Below are positions 41,284 through 50,981 of a stretch of 64,000 bases of DNA, one piece after another. Origin of the DNA: Chloroflexota bacterium (lineage in GTDB: Bacteria > Chloroflexota > Anaerolineae > Anaerolineales > UBA4823); the NCBI GenBank assembly GCA_012516075.1, contig JAAYXE010000099.1, positions 62,001 through 126,000 of the forward strand, written 5' to 3'. The position numbers and the translations under genes were made by a program. Every line of letters starts with the position of its first letter. Within the stretch, counting starts at the first letter, position 1. Below the pieces are notes generated by a model. It was not told the origin of the DNA. It saw nothing but the letters and a program-made list of their open reading frames with translations, and searched no databases.

Positions 41284-42120
41284 CTACACGCCCGGTGTAA
41301 TATCCAGCGGACCCGGGCGGCTGCGCTCCCTCCACAACATGAGCAGGATCAGCCCGGAGAGCAGCAGCACCGTGCCCACGGCTACCAGACGGAGCACGTT
41401 CTGGATCAGGAGCGTGTACTTTCCTGTGGCCGGATTGTAGGAATAGCAGAGCAGGAAGGCCCGGTCGATCAGCGAGCCGATCCTTTCCTGAGAGGCCTCT
41501 ACAAGTCCCAGGCGTAAGTCCTGAGCGGTGTAATTGAAGCCGAAGAAATAGCGTGAAATTTTCCCCTGTGGGGTGATGAGGACCAGCCCCGTGGGGTGAG
41601 AATACTCGTCGAGCGCAGGGTCGTACACATAGCTGAAACCGATCGATTCTGCCAGCCGGTCGATTTCCGCCTGCCGGCCGGTGAGGAAATGCCAGCCCTG
41701 CTCCGCTCCCGGGCGCTGGTACTCGCTCAGCAGGGCAGCTTTCTTACGGGCTGCGATTTCGGGCGTCTCACGGGGGTCGATGCTGAGGGTGACCACTTCA
41801 TACTGCTCGCCGATATTGAAGCGCAGTTCTCGCAGGACCCGGGTAATGTTGGCCAGCGCCAGGTCGCAAAGCATGGGGCACTCGTAGTAAGCCAGCAGCA
41901 GGATTACCGGGCGGTTATTGAAATAATCCTCCAGACGGACGGACGTCCCGTTTTCGTCTGTAAAGGTAAGGTCCAGGGGAACCGCCTCGTTCAGCCGCTG
42001 GTCAAAAGCGACATCCTTCACCGGGTCGGGGGTGGGCTCCTGCGCCACGGCCCTGGCGAAAGACAGCAGCACAAGGATCAATATCGTGGATCGCAGGATC
42101 TTCCAGTAACTGCTTCTCAT
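41284..42120 (-). CDS. SCO1/SenC family copper chaperone for CuA assembly
   Basis: A 278-residue protein with an N-terminal signal/anchor (STILILVLLSFARAVAQ), a thioredoxin-like domain with the copper-binding CPMLC motif (Cys81, Cys85) and the distal His in YSHPTG. A C-terminal membrane helix (LVAVGTVLLLSGLILLMLW) is present. It delivers Cu to the CuA site of CoxB. I take ATG 42120, with AAAAGGAA just upstream; an in-frame Met at 42183 has none. It directly precedes coxB. Confidence 0.92.
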   Translation of the reverse strand: MRSSYWKILRSTILILVLLSFARAVAQEPTPDPVKDVAFDQRLNEAVPLDLTFTDENGTSVRLEDYFNNRPVILLLAYYECPMLCDLALANITRVLRELRFNIGEQYEVVTLSIDPRETPEIAARKKAALLSEYQRPGAEQGWHFLTGRQAEIDRLAESIGFSYVYDPALDEYSHPTGLVLITPQGKISRYFFGFNYTAQDLRLGLVEASQERIGSLIDRAFLLCYSYNPATGKYTLLIQNVLRLVAVGTVLLLSGLILLMLWRERSRPGPLDITPGV

Positions 42121-42239
42121 GATTCCTTTTCCTGTGAGGCTTCTCCTGTGAGTTAAGCTGTCACAGCGCTCGATAATCCCCACTGTTTCAAACGGATCGC
42201 AGGGCGCACCCGCAGCCCGATGGCCATACGGCGGCAGGA

Positions 42240-43073
42240 TTAATCCCCCAGCGAAACGATATAGTCAACCAGGGCTTGCAGTTCTTCTTCGCTCACCCTG
42301 TTTTCGTAAGATGGCATGATAGGCTGGTAGCCGGCGACGATCCTGGCGTTGGGGTTCAGGATCGATTCGGCCAGATAAGCCTCATCTGCTGTTACGGTCT
42401 GGCCTCCTTCCAGGGGCACCTCTTCACCGTACAGACCCACCAGGGAAGGAGCGATATCCGTAGATGTCTGCTGGTGGCAGCTACTGCAGCCTAACTCCTG
42501 AAACAACGCCGCACCGGGCTGTCCCGCCCCGGCCGGTGGACCGGGCGTACGTGGGGCTTCCGTGGGGAACGGGGGGAAAGTTCCCTGAAATAGCGGCGTA
42601 CCTGGAGGAGCTTGAGTCGGGCTGAAGGCAAAGCCGCTGTCCCCGGCGAAGCGCGTTGGCACATTTGCCGGCGTTACCGGCAGCCCCTGCGCGGCGATCA
42701 GGTCCATGGCGGCATCGATGGGTATGCGAGCGCGGCCGCTCTGCTCGTCGATTTCAAACCCACGCAGGCGGGCATCCTCGGTGAGGCGCAGGATTTGCAT
42801 GTCCCTTTCCGGCGCGACCTGCAGGCCGGGCTGACCCGTAAACAGACCTTCAGGGAGCACTGTGACCAGCTTTTCTCCGGGCCGTGTTCCAGTCACCGAA
42901 AAGAAGGCGACGGTCAGGCAGATATGGACCAGGCCGCCGAGGATAATGACGGCAAAGATCCCGAGGAAGAGATTGCGGATGCTCAGATAGGCGGGTGATT
43001 CGGCTCGCGCAGGATCTTCTCCGTGGATTGTTCTCCCCAGCTGGGGTTCCCGGTTTTCTCCATTCTCATCCAT
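42240..43073 (-). CDS. Membrane-anchored monoheme cytochrome c between ACIII and oxidase
   Basis: A 277-residue protein with one helix near residues 32-56 (LFLGIFAVIILGGLVHICLT). A conserved patch reading RLRGFEIDEQSGRARIPIDA follows, then AMDLIAAQGLPV, a motif also found in accessory proteins of bacterial oxidase loci. A Pro/Thr linker leads to a C-terminal cytochrome c domain (CSSCH, Met in QPIMPSYENR). That domain is a near copy of the CoxB tail (SILNPNARIVAGYQPIMP versus SILFPSEKIVAGYAPIMP). Best guess is the electron shuttle from ACIII to the oxidase. It starts one base after actF ends. Confidence 0.85.
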   Translation of the reverse strand: MDENGENREPQLGRTIHGEDPARAESPAYLSIRNLFLGIFAVIILGGLVHICLTVAFFSVTGTRPGEKLVTVLPEGLFTGQPGLQVAPERDMQILRLTEDARLRGFEIDEQSGRARIPIDAAMDLIAAQGLPVTPANVPTRFAGDSGFAFSPTQAPPGTPLFQGTFPPFPTEAPRTPGPPAGAGQPGAALFQELGCSSCHQQTSTDIAPSLVGLYGEEVPLEGGQTVTADEAYLAESILNPNARIVAGYQPIMPSYENRVSEEELQALVDYIVSLGD

Positions 43074-43074
43074 T

Positions 43075-44277
43075 TCAATAACCTGCCTGTTTTTCCCCGC
43101 GGTTCAACTCTGCTGGCCGGCGGCGGATCAGGGCTGCCTGCGGAGTACGGCTGAGGTGCCAGACAAAAGCGGCCGCCCACAGCCCTCCCAGTGCCACCGG
43201 AGCGACCAGGTCCATCCAATCGATGGAAAACCGGGCGGGGTGAAAAGCCGGCGCCACCGTCCAGAAGGTTTCGAAAAGGCGCATCAGTAAAATCAAGATC
43301 GCAAGAAATGCCAGGATGCGAGGACTGCGCTTGGTGCTGAGCGGCAGCAGGATCAGGAAGGGCAGCACAAACTGTACGACGATCACGATGAGCTGCACCA
43401 CCAGCCAGCCGCCGGTGACACGAGAGAGGTACCAGAGCACCTCACGGGGTATGTTGCCGGACCAGATGATGACAAACTGCGAGTAAGCGATGTAAGCCCA
43501 GAAAATTACCCCCGAGAGCAGAAAGGCGCCCAGGTCCCGGAAGACCAGCGGGGTCATCATTTCCGTCAGAGGCCGTTCGCGGGCCAGGTACGGCAGCACT
43601 GCGAGACCCAGGGCAAAGCCTCCCAGGAGCTGTCCAGTGATCACCAGCAGTCCGAAGACCGAGGAAAGCCACTCCACCTCAAGCGACATGATCCAGTCGA
43701 CCGAGGCAAAGGTCATGGTGAGTGTGTAGGCCAGGAAACCCAGTGCACTCAGGCGCTGGAAGGTGCGCCGCACCGGAGATTCGACATTGTATTCGGCGCG
43801 CTGTGCCCAGCGGCCTGCCACCCAGGCCAGCCCGATCCATATAAGGAAGTAAACCAGGGCGCGCAGAAGGAAGAAGGGTGTATTGAGATAGGCTGCTTTA
43901 TGCTGCAAAATATCTGTAGACATCTCTGCAGGATTGGCCCATCGATAGAGAAAGGGCAGCCCAAAAATGATGGGGATAAAGAGCAGCGCCACCAGCCAGA
44001 TGGTTTTATAGCCTGCTTCAAGCACCCGCCGGAGGGCGATCCCCCAGCGGCCGCCAACCAGGTAGTGCAGCAGTCCAACTCCCAGGCAGCCCAGCGCCAG
44101 CCCCAGGATCCATAAAAATGCGGTCAGGTAGGCCTGGAAAAAAGGCTGCGGCCCGCTGATGAAATAACCGGCAGCCAGCAGAGCACTGGCGAGCAGGCCA
44201 GCGACCAGTCCGGTCCTGCGCACTCGCTGCAGGGCTGGCTCCAGTCGTTCAACACTTTCGTAAATCAAATCGCTCAT
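43075..44277 (-). CDS. actF: Alternative complex III subunit ActF
   Basis: A 400-residue polytopic membrane protein (about ten helices), the size and position of ActF, a NrfD-family quinol-site subunit of quinol:cytochrome c oxidoreductase. Recognisable runs: YLTAFLWILGLALGCLGVGLLHYLVGGRWG and FASVDWIMSLEVEWLSSVFG. Start overlaps the actE stop by 4 bases. Confidence 0.9.
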   Translation of the reverse strand: MSDLIYESVERLEPALQRVRRTGLVAGLLASALLAAGYFISGPQPFFQAYLTAFLWILGLALGCLGVGLLHYLVGGRWGIALRRVLEAGYKTIWLVALLFIPIIFGLPFLYRWANPAEMSTDILQHKAAYLNTPFFLLRALVYFLIWIGLAWVAGRWAQRAEYNVESPVRRTFQRLSALGFLAYTLTMTFASVDWIMSLEVEWLSSVFGLLVITGQLLGGFALGLAVLPYLARERPLTEMMTPLVFRDLGAFLLSGVIFWAYIAYSQFVIIWSGNIPREVLWYLSRVTGGWLVVQLIVIVVQFVLPFLILLPLSTKRSPRILAFLAILILLMRLFETFWTVAPAFHPARFSIDWMDLVAPVALGGLWAAAFVWHLSRTPQAALIRRRPAELNRGEKQAGY

Positions 44278-44891
44278 GGCTGCGAACCTGCCAGCTCATC
44301 CAGCAGTTCCTGGGGGATATCATCGACCACGGCATTCTGGCTCAACTGCAGTGCCTCGATATAGGCAGCGATCGCCCAGCGGTCAGCGGGTTTTATGCGT
44401 GAGTCGTAGGGATACATCTGACCAAAGCCTTCACTGATAACGTAAAAGAAATAGCCGGGAGGCGCCTCACGCAGGCGATCTTCGTGCAGCGATGGCGGTG
44501 GGCTGAAGCCGCGCTGGACGATCATTCCGTCTCCATATCCGGCATAACCGTGGCAGGGTGAACAGAAAATGTCATACCGCTCCCGCCCTCTCTCAAGGAC
44601 CTCACGGGTGATCTCAAACGGGTAAGCGTCCACAAATTCTCCAGCTTCATCCTGCCCGGTGAAGAAGAAGCTCTGTTCGGAAAAAGCGCCCTGAGGAACC
44701 GTTTCTGGGACCAGCGGGCGTGAAGACCGTCCGTCAATAAAAAAATCGCTGGGTTCGTACGGCTCGTAGCGCGGCTGGTTGCTCATATCATCACAGCCGG
44801 CGATGAGCAGCAGGACCACAGCCAGGCCGAACGTGATGGACAGGCGCATCCCCCTGTTTGGCGGATATCTTTGAGCATCGGGTAATCTCAT
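44274..44891 (-). CDS. actE: Alternative complex III subunit ActE, monoheme cytochrome c
   Basis: A 205-residue lipoprotein-like cytochrome c (LLIAGCDDM, Cys about residue 33) with one heme site CSPCHGYAGYGDGMI and the Met ligand region near YPYDSRI. It is the electron exit of ACIII. A Met at 44849 would give a shorter start closer to the signal peptide (MRLSITFGLAVVLLLIAGC); the long form is listed, and the short one is plausible. Four bases separate it from actD. Confidence 0.9.
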   Translation of the reverse strand: MRLPDAQRYPPNRGMRLSITFGLAVVLLLIAGCDDMSNQPRYEPYEPSDFFIDGRSSRPLVPETVPQGAFSEQSFFFTGQDEAGEFVDAYPFEITREVLERGRERYDIFCSPCHGYAGYGDGMIVQRGFSPPPSLHEDRLREAPPGYFFYVISEGFGQMYPYDSRIKPADRWAIAAYIEALQLSQNAVVDDIPQELLDELAGSQP

Positions 44892-44894
44892 AAG

Positions 44895-45452
44895 CTACGG
44901 CTCGATGACGCTGACATCATTTGGGTTCAAACTTTCCAGAAATTCAAGCGTTTTTTCCAGGTCAAACAGCGGGTCACTGGCTTCAATGGCCAGGAAAAAG
45001 TGAGTGCGCGAGGCCAGCTCGAAGGAGGGCACATGAAACACCGGGTGGTACGGCTGCGGCAGGCCGTTGAGTGCAAACATGCCCAGCACTGCAGCAAAGG
45101 CGGCGAAAAGGATGGTCATCTCGAAGGTGATGGGGATGTACGCTGGCCAGCTGTGCAGCGGGCGCCCTCCGACATTGATCGGGTAATCGATCACGGTGGC
45201 GTAGTACTGCATAAAATATCCCGCCAGCGCTCCGGTGATGCCACCTCCTAAGACCACCAGCGGCAGCGCGGTGCGCCGCATACCTAGTGCTTCCGACAGC
45301 CCTTCAACCGGGAAGGGAGAGTAGGCGTCCATGCGGCGGTAGCCCTGTTCATACGCCCGGTGGGCGGCTTCGAGGAGGGCCTCCGGTTTTTCAAATTCAG
45401 CCATCAGGCCGTAGACTCTGGGGATCGGGGAAGAAGGGTTCTCAGTCACCAT
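44895..45452 (-). CDS. actD: Alternative complex III subunit ActD (DUF3341)
   Basis: A 185-residue membrane subunit with two helices flanked by soluble parts, as in DUF3341. Marks: VYGLMAEFEKPEALLEAA, YRRMDAYSPFPVEGL, WPAYIPITFEMTILFAAF, and GLPQPYHPVFHVP. Overlaps the actC stop by 11 bases. It ties the membrane and peripheral parts of ACIII together. Confidence 0.94.
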   Translation of the reverse strand: MVTENPSSPIPRVYGLMAEFEKPEALLEAAHRAYEQGYRRMDAYSPFPVEGLSEALGMRRTALPLVVLGGGITGALAGYFMQYYATVIDYPINVGGRPLHSWPAYIPITFEMTILFAAFAAVLGMFALNGLPQPYHPVFHVPSFELASRTHFFLAIEASDPLFDLEKTLEFLESLNPNDVSVIEP

Positions 45453-46815
45453 GGGCCTCCTGTTCCTGTACCAGCTCGCGCATCTCGAAAATGGATATGA
45501 CCGGCAGGAAGCGGATAAAGAGGAAGATCAGGGCGAAGAAAAGTCCGATCGTTCCCAGGAAGGTGGAGAAATCCCAGAAGGTGGGGATGAAGACATGCCA
45601 TGAGGACGGCAGGTAATCGTGGTACAGCCCGCCGACGATGATCATGAAGCGTTCTAACCACATCCCGATGTTGATGATGATCGAGATGATAAACAGGGCC
45701 AGTGGACTGCGGCGGATGCGGATCGACCAGAACAACTGCGGCACAAGCACGTTGAAAACCAGCATGGCAATGTAAAAAGGCCCGTACTCGCCGACGAGGC
45801 GGTTGTAATAGGTTGCGATTTCAAACTCGTCGCCGCTGTACCAGGCCATAAAGTTTTCCATCAGATAGCCGTAGGCCACAATCAGGCCCATCGCCAGCAT
45901 GACCTTGGCCATGTTATCCAGATGGCGGAGGGTGATGAAATCCTCCAGGTCGTAAAACCGCCGCAGCGGGATGGCGATGGTCAGCACCATAGCGAACCCT
46001 GAAAAGACTGCACCGGCCACGAAATAGGGCGGAAAGATGGTGGCATGCCAGCCAGGGACAATGGAATAGGCGAAATCCAGACCAATGATGCTGTGGACGG
46101 AGATCACCAGGGGTGTGGCAATGGCTGCCATCAGAAAATAAGCGGTTTGATAGCGGTGCCAGTGCAGGGCCGACCCGCGCCAGCCCATTGCAAAGATGCC
46201 GTAGATGATCTGCCAGATGCGCGAACGGGCCCGGTCGCGCAGGGTAGCCAGGTCGGGGATCAGGCCCATGTACCAGAACAGCGCTGAAACAATCCCGTAT
46301 GTTCCGATGGCGAAGGCATCCCAGACGAGCGGACTGCGGAACTGCGGCCACAGCCCCATCGTGTTGGGATAAGGGAAGATGTAGTAAGCGAACAGCGGGC
46401 GGCCCAGATGCAGCAGGGGAAAGAGGGCGGCATTGGCCACGGCGAACAGGGTCATGGCCTCGGCAAAGCGGTTGATGGACGTGCGCCAGTCCTGGCGGAA
46501 GAGCAGAAGAATGGCTGAGATCAACGTGCCGGCGTGGCCAATTCCGATCCACCACACCAGGTTGGTGATATCGAATGCCCAGCCCACCGGGACGTTCAGG
46601 CCCCAGATGCCGACTCCACGGGCGAATAGATACAGGACGGAGATCATAAGCGCCTGGAGCAGGATAAACGAAATGGCGAATCCCACCCACCAGAAGCGAG
46701 AGGTGCGGCGGGTGAGCACAATCTGCGATATATTGTCCGTAACCGAAGCAAAGGTATGCCCGGGTTTCAGAACGGGTATTTGCTCGATACGGCGGTCCGG
46801 TTCCTGTCTATCCAT
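45442..46815 (-). CDS. actC: Alternative complex III subunit ActC (NrfD-like)
   Basis: A 457-residue membrane subunit with about ten helices, NrfD/PsrC family, thought to carry a quinol-binding site and a proton path. Marks include WWIGIGHAGTLISAILLLFRQDWRTSINRFAEAM and LAMGLIVAYGYLMENFMAWYSG (fragments), PLLHLGRPLFAYYIFPYPN, and SVHSIIGLDFAYSIVPGWH. It follows actB by 26 bases. Confidence 0.95.
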   Translation of the reverse strand: MDRQEPDRRIEQIPVLKPGHTFASVTDNISQIVLTRRTSRFWWVGFAISFILLQALMISVLYLFARGVGIWGLNVPVGWAFDITNLVWWIGIGHAGTLISAILLLFRQDWRTSINRFAEAMTLFAVANAALFPLLHLGRPLFAYYIFPYPNTMGLWPQFRSPLVWDAFAIGTYGIVSALFWYMGLIPDLATLRDRARSRIWQIIYGIFAMGWRGSALHWHRYQTAYFLMAAIATPLVISVHSIIGLDFAYSIVPGWHATIFPPYFVAGAVFSGFAMVLTIAIPLRRFYDLEDFITLRHLDNMAKVMLAMGLIVAYGYLMENFMAWYSGDEFEIATYYNRLVGEYGPFYIAMLVFNVLVPQLFWSIRIRRSPLALFIISIIINIGMWLERFMIIVGGLYHDYLPSSWHVFIPTFWDFSTFLGTIGLFFALIFLFIRFLPVISIFEMRELVQEQEAHGD

Positions 46816-46841
46816 ATCCGCGTCCTGTGGGTCTGCGCTGA

Positions 46842-49800
46842 TCAGGTCTGCCCTTCGAGAGGCGGCAGGTTGGGGTTCGGATTGCGAAGCCGTGCCAGAT
46901 AGCTGGTGCGGGGCTGGGTCCCTAATTCAGCAAGCAGACCGTAATTTAAGGGCTGTTCTTTCATCCGGCGCACCTGGCTGTCTTCCCGGTTGATATCGCC
47001 AAATACGATGGCCTGGGCCGGGCAGGCCTGCTGACAGGCGGTCACCACATCTCCCTCATCGATCTCGCGCCCCTCCGCTTTTGCACGAATGCGTGCATCG
47101 GAGATCCGCTGGATGCAGTAGGTGCATTTTTCCATCACGCCCCGGCTGCGCACGGTGACATCCGGATTGCGCCAGAGCTTCAGCGGGATAATGTTCTCGT
47201 CTACGTAATCGAGGAAATTGAAGCGCCGCACTTTGTAAGGGCAGTTATTCGAGCAGTAGCGAGTGCCGATGCAGCGGGCGTAAACCATTTCGTTCAGCCC
47301 TTCGCTGTCGTGCAGAGTGGCGTTCACCGGGCAGACCGGTTCACAGGGCGCTTTTTCACAGTGCATGCAGAGCACGGGCTGGTTCAGGATCTCCGGATTG
47401 TCCAGATCGCCTTCGAAGTAGCGGTCGATGCGCAGCCAGTGCATCTCGCGGCCGATCAGGACCTGCTCCTTGCCGACCACAGGAATGTTGTTCTCGACCT
47501 GGCAGGCCATCACACAGGCGTTACAGCCGGTGCAGGCGCTCAGGTTGATCGCCATCCCCCATGCGTTGCCGGTATATTCAAATTCTGGAAATAGTGATGG
47601 CATCTGCGGCACAACACCATCATCCTCGCTCCTGAGCGCCTCGGGGACTTCCAGTTCGTGCCCCATCTCGTTTACAAAATCCGGATTTTCCTGAAACTGG
47701 GCCAGGGTCCCGGTGCGGACGAGGTCGCGGCCTTCCATGCGGAAATGGTCCTGTGTAATAGCGAGAGAATAGCGCCGGGATGTAGGACGGATATCGACAC
47801 CGCTGCCGCCCCAGGGGGCGTCGGAGGTGCGCAGGGCATAAGCGTTGACACCGGCGCCTTCCTGCACTTCACCGCCGGCCTGCCGCCCAAAGCCCAGATG
47901 TAATGTGATGGTATTTTCCGGCTGGCCGGGGAGGATCCACACGGGAGCCAGGATGGAACGCTGGCGGTAGGTGAGCTCGATCACCTGTTCGTTCTGCAGG
48001 TTCAGACGGGCCGCCAGGCGAGGGCTGATCAGGGCAGCGTTATCCCAGGTAAGTTTTGTCAGCGGACGGGGGAGTTCCTGCAGCCAGGCATTGTTGGCAA
48101 AGTTCCCGTCCCATACCGAGTAGTCGGGCAGGAAGAGGAGTTCGATTGTCTGCGTGTCTACCGGCTGGGGGGAGACCGCATTGGCGGCATCGAGGAAGTC
48201 GGGTCTAAGCGCAATACCCTCGCGGGGCAGCAGGCGCGTGCCGGCGATGACGCCTACATGCAGAGCGCGCCGCCAGAACTGGGTGAAAGTCTGCCCGTTT
48301 ACCACCGGTTCGGGGGTCTGCTGGGCCTCTGTCTCCTCGCCAGCTTCCCCTTCCCCACCTTCCCCGGTCGGGGGTGCGGGTGTAGACGCCGGGCTTTCTT
48401 CCGGCAAGGCGGTTCCAGCCGGCCCACCTGCCAGGCCGGCAAACTGGCCTTCCCAAAATCTGCGCACAATATCGTACCCTTCTGCTGCAGGGCTGCCCAG
48501 CATCAGCGCCAGGAGTTCATGGCTGCTGTGATTGTTATAGAGGGGGAAAATCAGAGGCTGGATGATGGACACCGTGCCGTCACTGGCGCGTGTGTCCGAC
48601 CACATCTCCAGGTAATGGGTGGCCGGGATATGCCAGTGGCATGCCCGGGCAGTTTCGTTTCGATAAAGGCCCAGATAGGCGCTTAACTTGGCCTGAGCCA
48701 CGGCCTCGCCGAAGTTCAGGTCGGCAGGGGCGTCGTAAACCGGATTCCCGTCCAGAATCACAAGCAGTTCAACGCTTCCGTTCTGCAGGTCCTGGGTGAG
48801 CTCGCGCAGCGACTGCAGGTGGTTCACCGGCCGGGGTTCTACCGGGTCGGTGTAATAAACCGTGCTGCCCACATTCTCCAGCGCAGCGTTCAGGGCGTGC
48901 GCCAGTGCATGCACGATTGGCGGCTGCTGCGGGCCAGCCAGGACCAGACAGCGGCCCCGGTGGGCGTTCAGATCATCAGCCAGTGCTGCCAGCCAGGCTT
49001 CAGGCACCGGGCTGGCGGTTGGACCAGGGTCGACGGCGATGCCCATGCGGAAAGCAAGCCGGCGGGCGAAGACTTCAATCTGGGCCAAACTGAGCGCTAC
49101 ACGATGATCGGCGTTCGAACCGGTGAGTGAAAAGCTGCTCTCGATCATATACAGCCGGTTCATACTCCCCTCGCCCTCGCCCGGCCGGCGGCGGCCGCTG
49201 AACTCGCGCGTGTACCGCAGGGCGGCAGGTTCCAGGAACATGAAGTCATTGTCCAGTGATAGCACCACATCGGCAGCTTGAAAATTGTAGTGTGTATCGA
49301 CGACTTCACCAAAAGCCAGGCGCGCCCCTTCGCGTTCGTTGTCCCTGTTTACAGGGCTGTACTGGTGCCAGCGCGCCTGCGGAAAGGCTTCCAGCAGAGC
49401 TCTGATCTGACTGGTAAGGGTGGGGGAGGTGATGGTCTGGGTGAGCAGCCGCAGTCCTGCGCCCTGCTGACCACGCTGGTTTTCGAGTGCCTGGAGCAGC
49501 TCAGCCTGGAAGGATTCCCAGGTGCGAATCTGCCCGCGATGGGTTACTGCCTGGGCACGGTCGGGATCATACAGGGTCAGGATGGACGCCTGAGTGAAGG
49601 CGTCTGTCGCCCCCAGGCTGTCCGGGTGCAGGGGGTTTCCTTCCACCTTGATCGGCCGCCCTTCGTGACTTTCCACCAGCACACCGCGCGCATAGCCATT
49701 CATTTCGAGTGCAGTGGCAAAATACAGCGGCTGCCCCGGGATCACTTCCTCCGGAGCCTCTACATAGGGCATGATTAATTCCACCGGCTGGGGTATACAG

Positions 49801-50039
49801 GCGCTCAGGCCCGCCAGGGCCAGCGGAGCCGCCAGCAGCTTGAGAAAATCGCGCCGGTTGAGGGATTTCACCCAGGACGTCTCGCGCGGAAACTCGCGGT
49901 GCAAAAACTCGAGGAACTCACTGCTTTCAGCCAGTTCTTCCAGGCTGATCCAGCTCCGCTTTCCGGGCTGCGCAGCGAGCTTTGCCCGGATTGCGGCCAG
50001 ATCCAGGGGTTTTTTCTCGGGATGGGGATCAGAATCCAT
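46842..50039 (-). CDS. actB: Alternative complex III subunit ActB (molybdopterin-like plus FeS domains)
   Basis: A 1065-residue peripheral subunit. An N-terminal twin-arginine-like signal (NRRDFLKLLAAPLALAGLSAC) is followed by a molybdopterin oxidoreductase-like domain, which in ACIII carries no molybdenum, then a proline linker near residues 545-575. The C-terminal ferredoxin domain has four cysteine clusters (CTGCNACVMAC, CMHCEKAPCEPVCP, CIGTRYCSNNC, CTYCIQRI). I choose ATG 50039 because it forms TAATG with the actA stop; an earlier Met at 50060 lies inside actA. It relays electrons from quinol toward the ActA hemes. Confidence 0.95.
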   Translation of the reverse strand: MDSDPHPEKKPLDLAAIRAKLAAQPGKRSWISLEELAESSEFLEFLHREFPRETSWVKSLNRRDFLKLLAAPLALAGLSACIPQPVELIMPYVEAPEEVIPGQPLYFATALEMNGYARGVLVESHEGRPIKVEGNPLHPDSLGATDAFTQASILTLYDPDRAQAVTHRGQIRTWESFQAELLQALENQRGQQGAGLRLLTQTITSPTLTSQIRALLEAFPQARWHQYSPVNRDNEREGARLAFGEVVDTHYNFQAADVVLSLDNDFMFLEPAALRYTREFSGRRRPGEGEGSMNRLYMIESSFSLTGSNADHRVALSLAQIEVFARRLAFRMGIAVDPGPTASPVPEAWLAALADDLNAHRGRCLVLAGPQQPPIVHALAHALNAALENVGSTVYYTDPVEPRPVNHLQSLRELTQDLQNGSVELLVILDGNPVYDAPADLNFGEAVAQAKLSAYLGLYRNETARACHWHIPATHYLEMWSDTRASDGTVSIIQPLIFPLYNNHSSHELLALMLGSPAAEGYDIVRRFWEGQFAGLAGGPAGTALPEESPASTPAPPTGEGGEGEAGEETEAQQTPEPVVNGQTFTQFWRRALHVGVIAGTRLLPREGIALRPDFLDAANAVSPQPVDTQTIELLFLPDYSVWDGNFANNAWLQELPRPLTKLTWDNAALISPRLAARLNLQNEQVIELTYRQRSILAPVWILPGQPENTITLHLGFGRQAGGEVQEGAGVNAYALRTSDAPWGGSGVDIRPTSRRYSLAITQDHFRMEGRDLVRTGTLAQFQENPDFVNEMGHELEVPEALRSEDDGVVPQMPSLFPEFEYTGNAWGMAINLSACTGCNACVMACQVENNIPVVGKEQVLIGREMHWLRIDRYFEGDLDNPEILNQPVLCMHCEKAPCEPVCPVNATLHDSEGLNEMVYARCIGTRYCSNNCPYKVRRFNFLDYVDENIIPLKLWRNPDVTVRSRGVMEKCTYCIQRISDARIRAKAEGREIDEGDVVTACQQACPAQAIVFGDINREDSQVRRMKEQPLNYGLLAELGTQPRTSYLARLRNPNPNLPPLEGQT

Positions 50040-50698
50040 TACCTGTGACATATGTAGCAATCATCCAGTACGCTGCCGGGAGCAATATCGTATTCCTCTA
50101 CCAGCCTGAGCCCCAGGGTCTGTTGATCCTGCGGGGGAACATATCCCATGGTGTATACCTCCTCTCTGGGGCGGATGTACCGTTCGGGGTTCCGGTGACA
50201 TTCCAGGCAGAATTCCATGTAAAACGTCTCCGTTTTGCGGATGAGCGGCATCTGATCCACCCGTCCATGACAGGTCTCGCAGCCGACTCCTTTGGCAACG
50301 TGGATCTGGTGATCGAAGTAGGCGAAGTCCGGCAGGTCATGCACGCGGATCCAGGGGATGTATTCACCATTCTGAAAACTTTCGCGCACCATCGCCAGTG
50401 CCGGGCTGTCTGCGAAGATCTGACTATGACAGGTCATGCAGGTCTGGGTGGATGGGATACCGGCAAACCCCGATTCCTCTACCGAGGTATGGCAGTAGCG
50501 GCAGTCTATTCCGCGGCCGCTCACATGCGCCTGGTGGCTGAAATCCACCGGCTGCGCAACAACAACATTGACCCGGGATACATATGATGAGCGGAAAAAG
50601 AGAGTCAGGATACCTGCGATTCCGGCAAGGAAGAAAAGCGCGCCAAAAATGCTGACTCTGGAAAAAGGATTGGTGCTCGGATGGAAGATCTGAGGCAT
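50039..50698 (-). CDS. actA: Alternative complex III subunit ActA, pentaheme cytochrome c
   Basis: A 219-residue membrane-anchored cytochrome (helix about residues 17-36) with five CXXCH motifs (CRYCH, CMTCH, CETCH, CLECH, CYICH), the canonical ActA heme number. The C-terminal heme is three residues from the end. First gene of the act-cox operon; the downstream order actA-B-C-D-E-F, cytochrome c, sco, coxB-A-C-D matches ACIII-oxidase supercomplex loci. Confidence 0.96.
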   Translation of the reverse strand: MPQIFHPSTNPFSRVSIFGALFFLAGIAGILTLFFRSSYVSRVNVVVAQPVDFSHQAHVSGRGIDCRYCHTSVEESGFAGIPSTQTCMTCHSQIFADSPALAMVRESFQNGEYIPWIRVHDLPDFAYFDHQIHVAKGVGCETCHGRVDQMPLIRKTETFYMEFCLECHRNPERYIRPREEVYTMGYVPPQDQQTLGLRLVEEYDIAPGSVLDDCYICHR

Positions 50699-50923
50699 CA
50701 GGCTTGATTTATCAATTATCGAAATCTGATCTGGCAGGAATGGAGCCCGTTGTCTTTGATTTACCCGCCCCCATATATCACGGCAACGCGGTCTGTAACC
50801 CCCAATGAAATTCAGACCAAGTCTACCCCATTATAGCCCCATAATGCAAATTAATCATCCATTAAAACCGTTGATTCCGGGAAAGAAAAAATTACCGGTG
50901 ATGACTGGAATCCGGAAGTAAAT
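50699..50923 (-). promoter_or_regulatory. Upstream region of the act-cox operon with candidate -10
   Basis: About 225 bases, AT-rich. On the minus strand a consensus TATAAT lies at 50835-50830, 132 bases before the actA ATG. No convincing -35 sits 16-18 bases upstream, so an activator may be needed. No other feature was seen. Confidence 0.35.
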
Positions 50924-50950
50924 AAAAGACCCTCCGGCTGGCGGAGGGTC
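50924..50950 (-). terminator. Terminator after galK
   Basis: On the minus strand GACCCTCCG pairs with CGGAGGGTC around a CCAGC loop, followed by TTTTATTT. It ends the galK-containing operon before the act promoter region. Confidence 0.85.
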
Positions 50951-50981
50951 AGATCAATCCAGATCGTGAAGCAGCGGTTTG

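Noticed and set aside
46842-50039. ActB as an active molybdenum oxidoreductase
   Set aside because: Its place in a full actABCDEF set identifies it as the ACIII subunit, which is known to lack the molybdenum cofactor.
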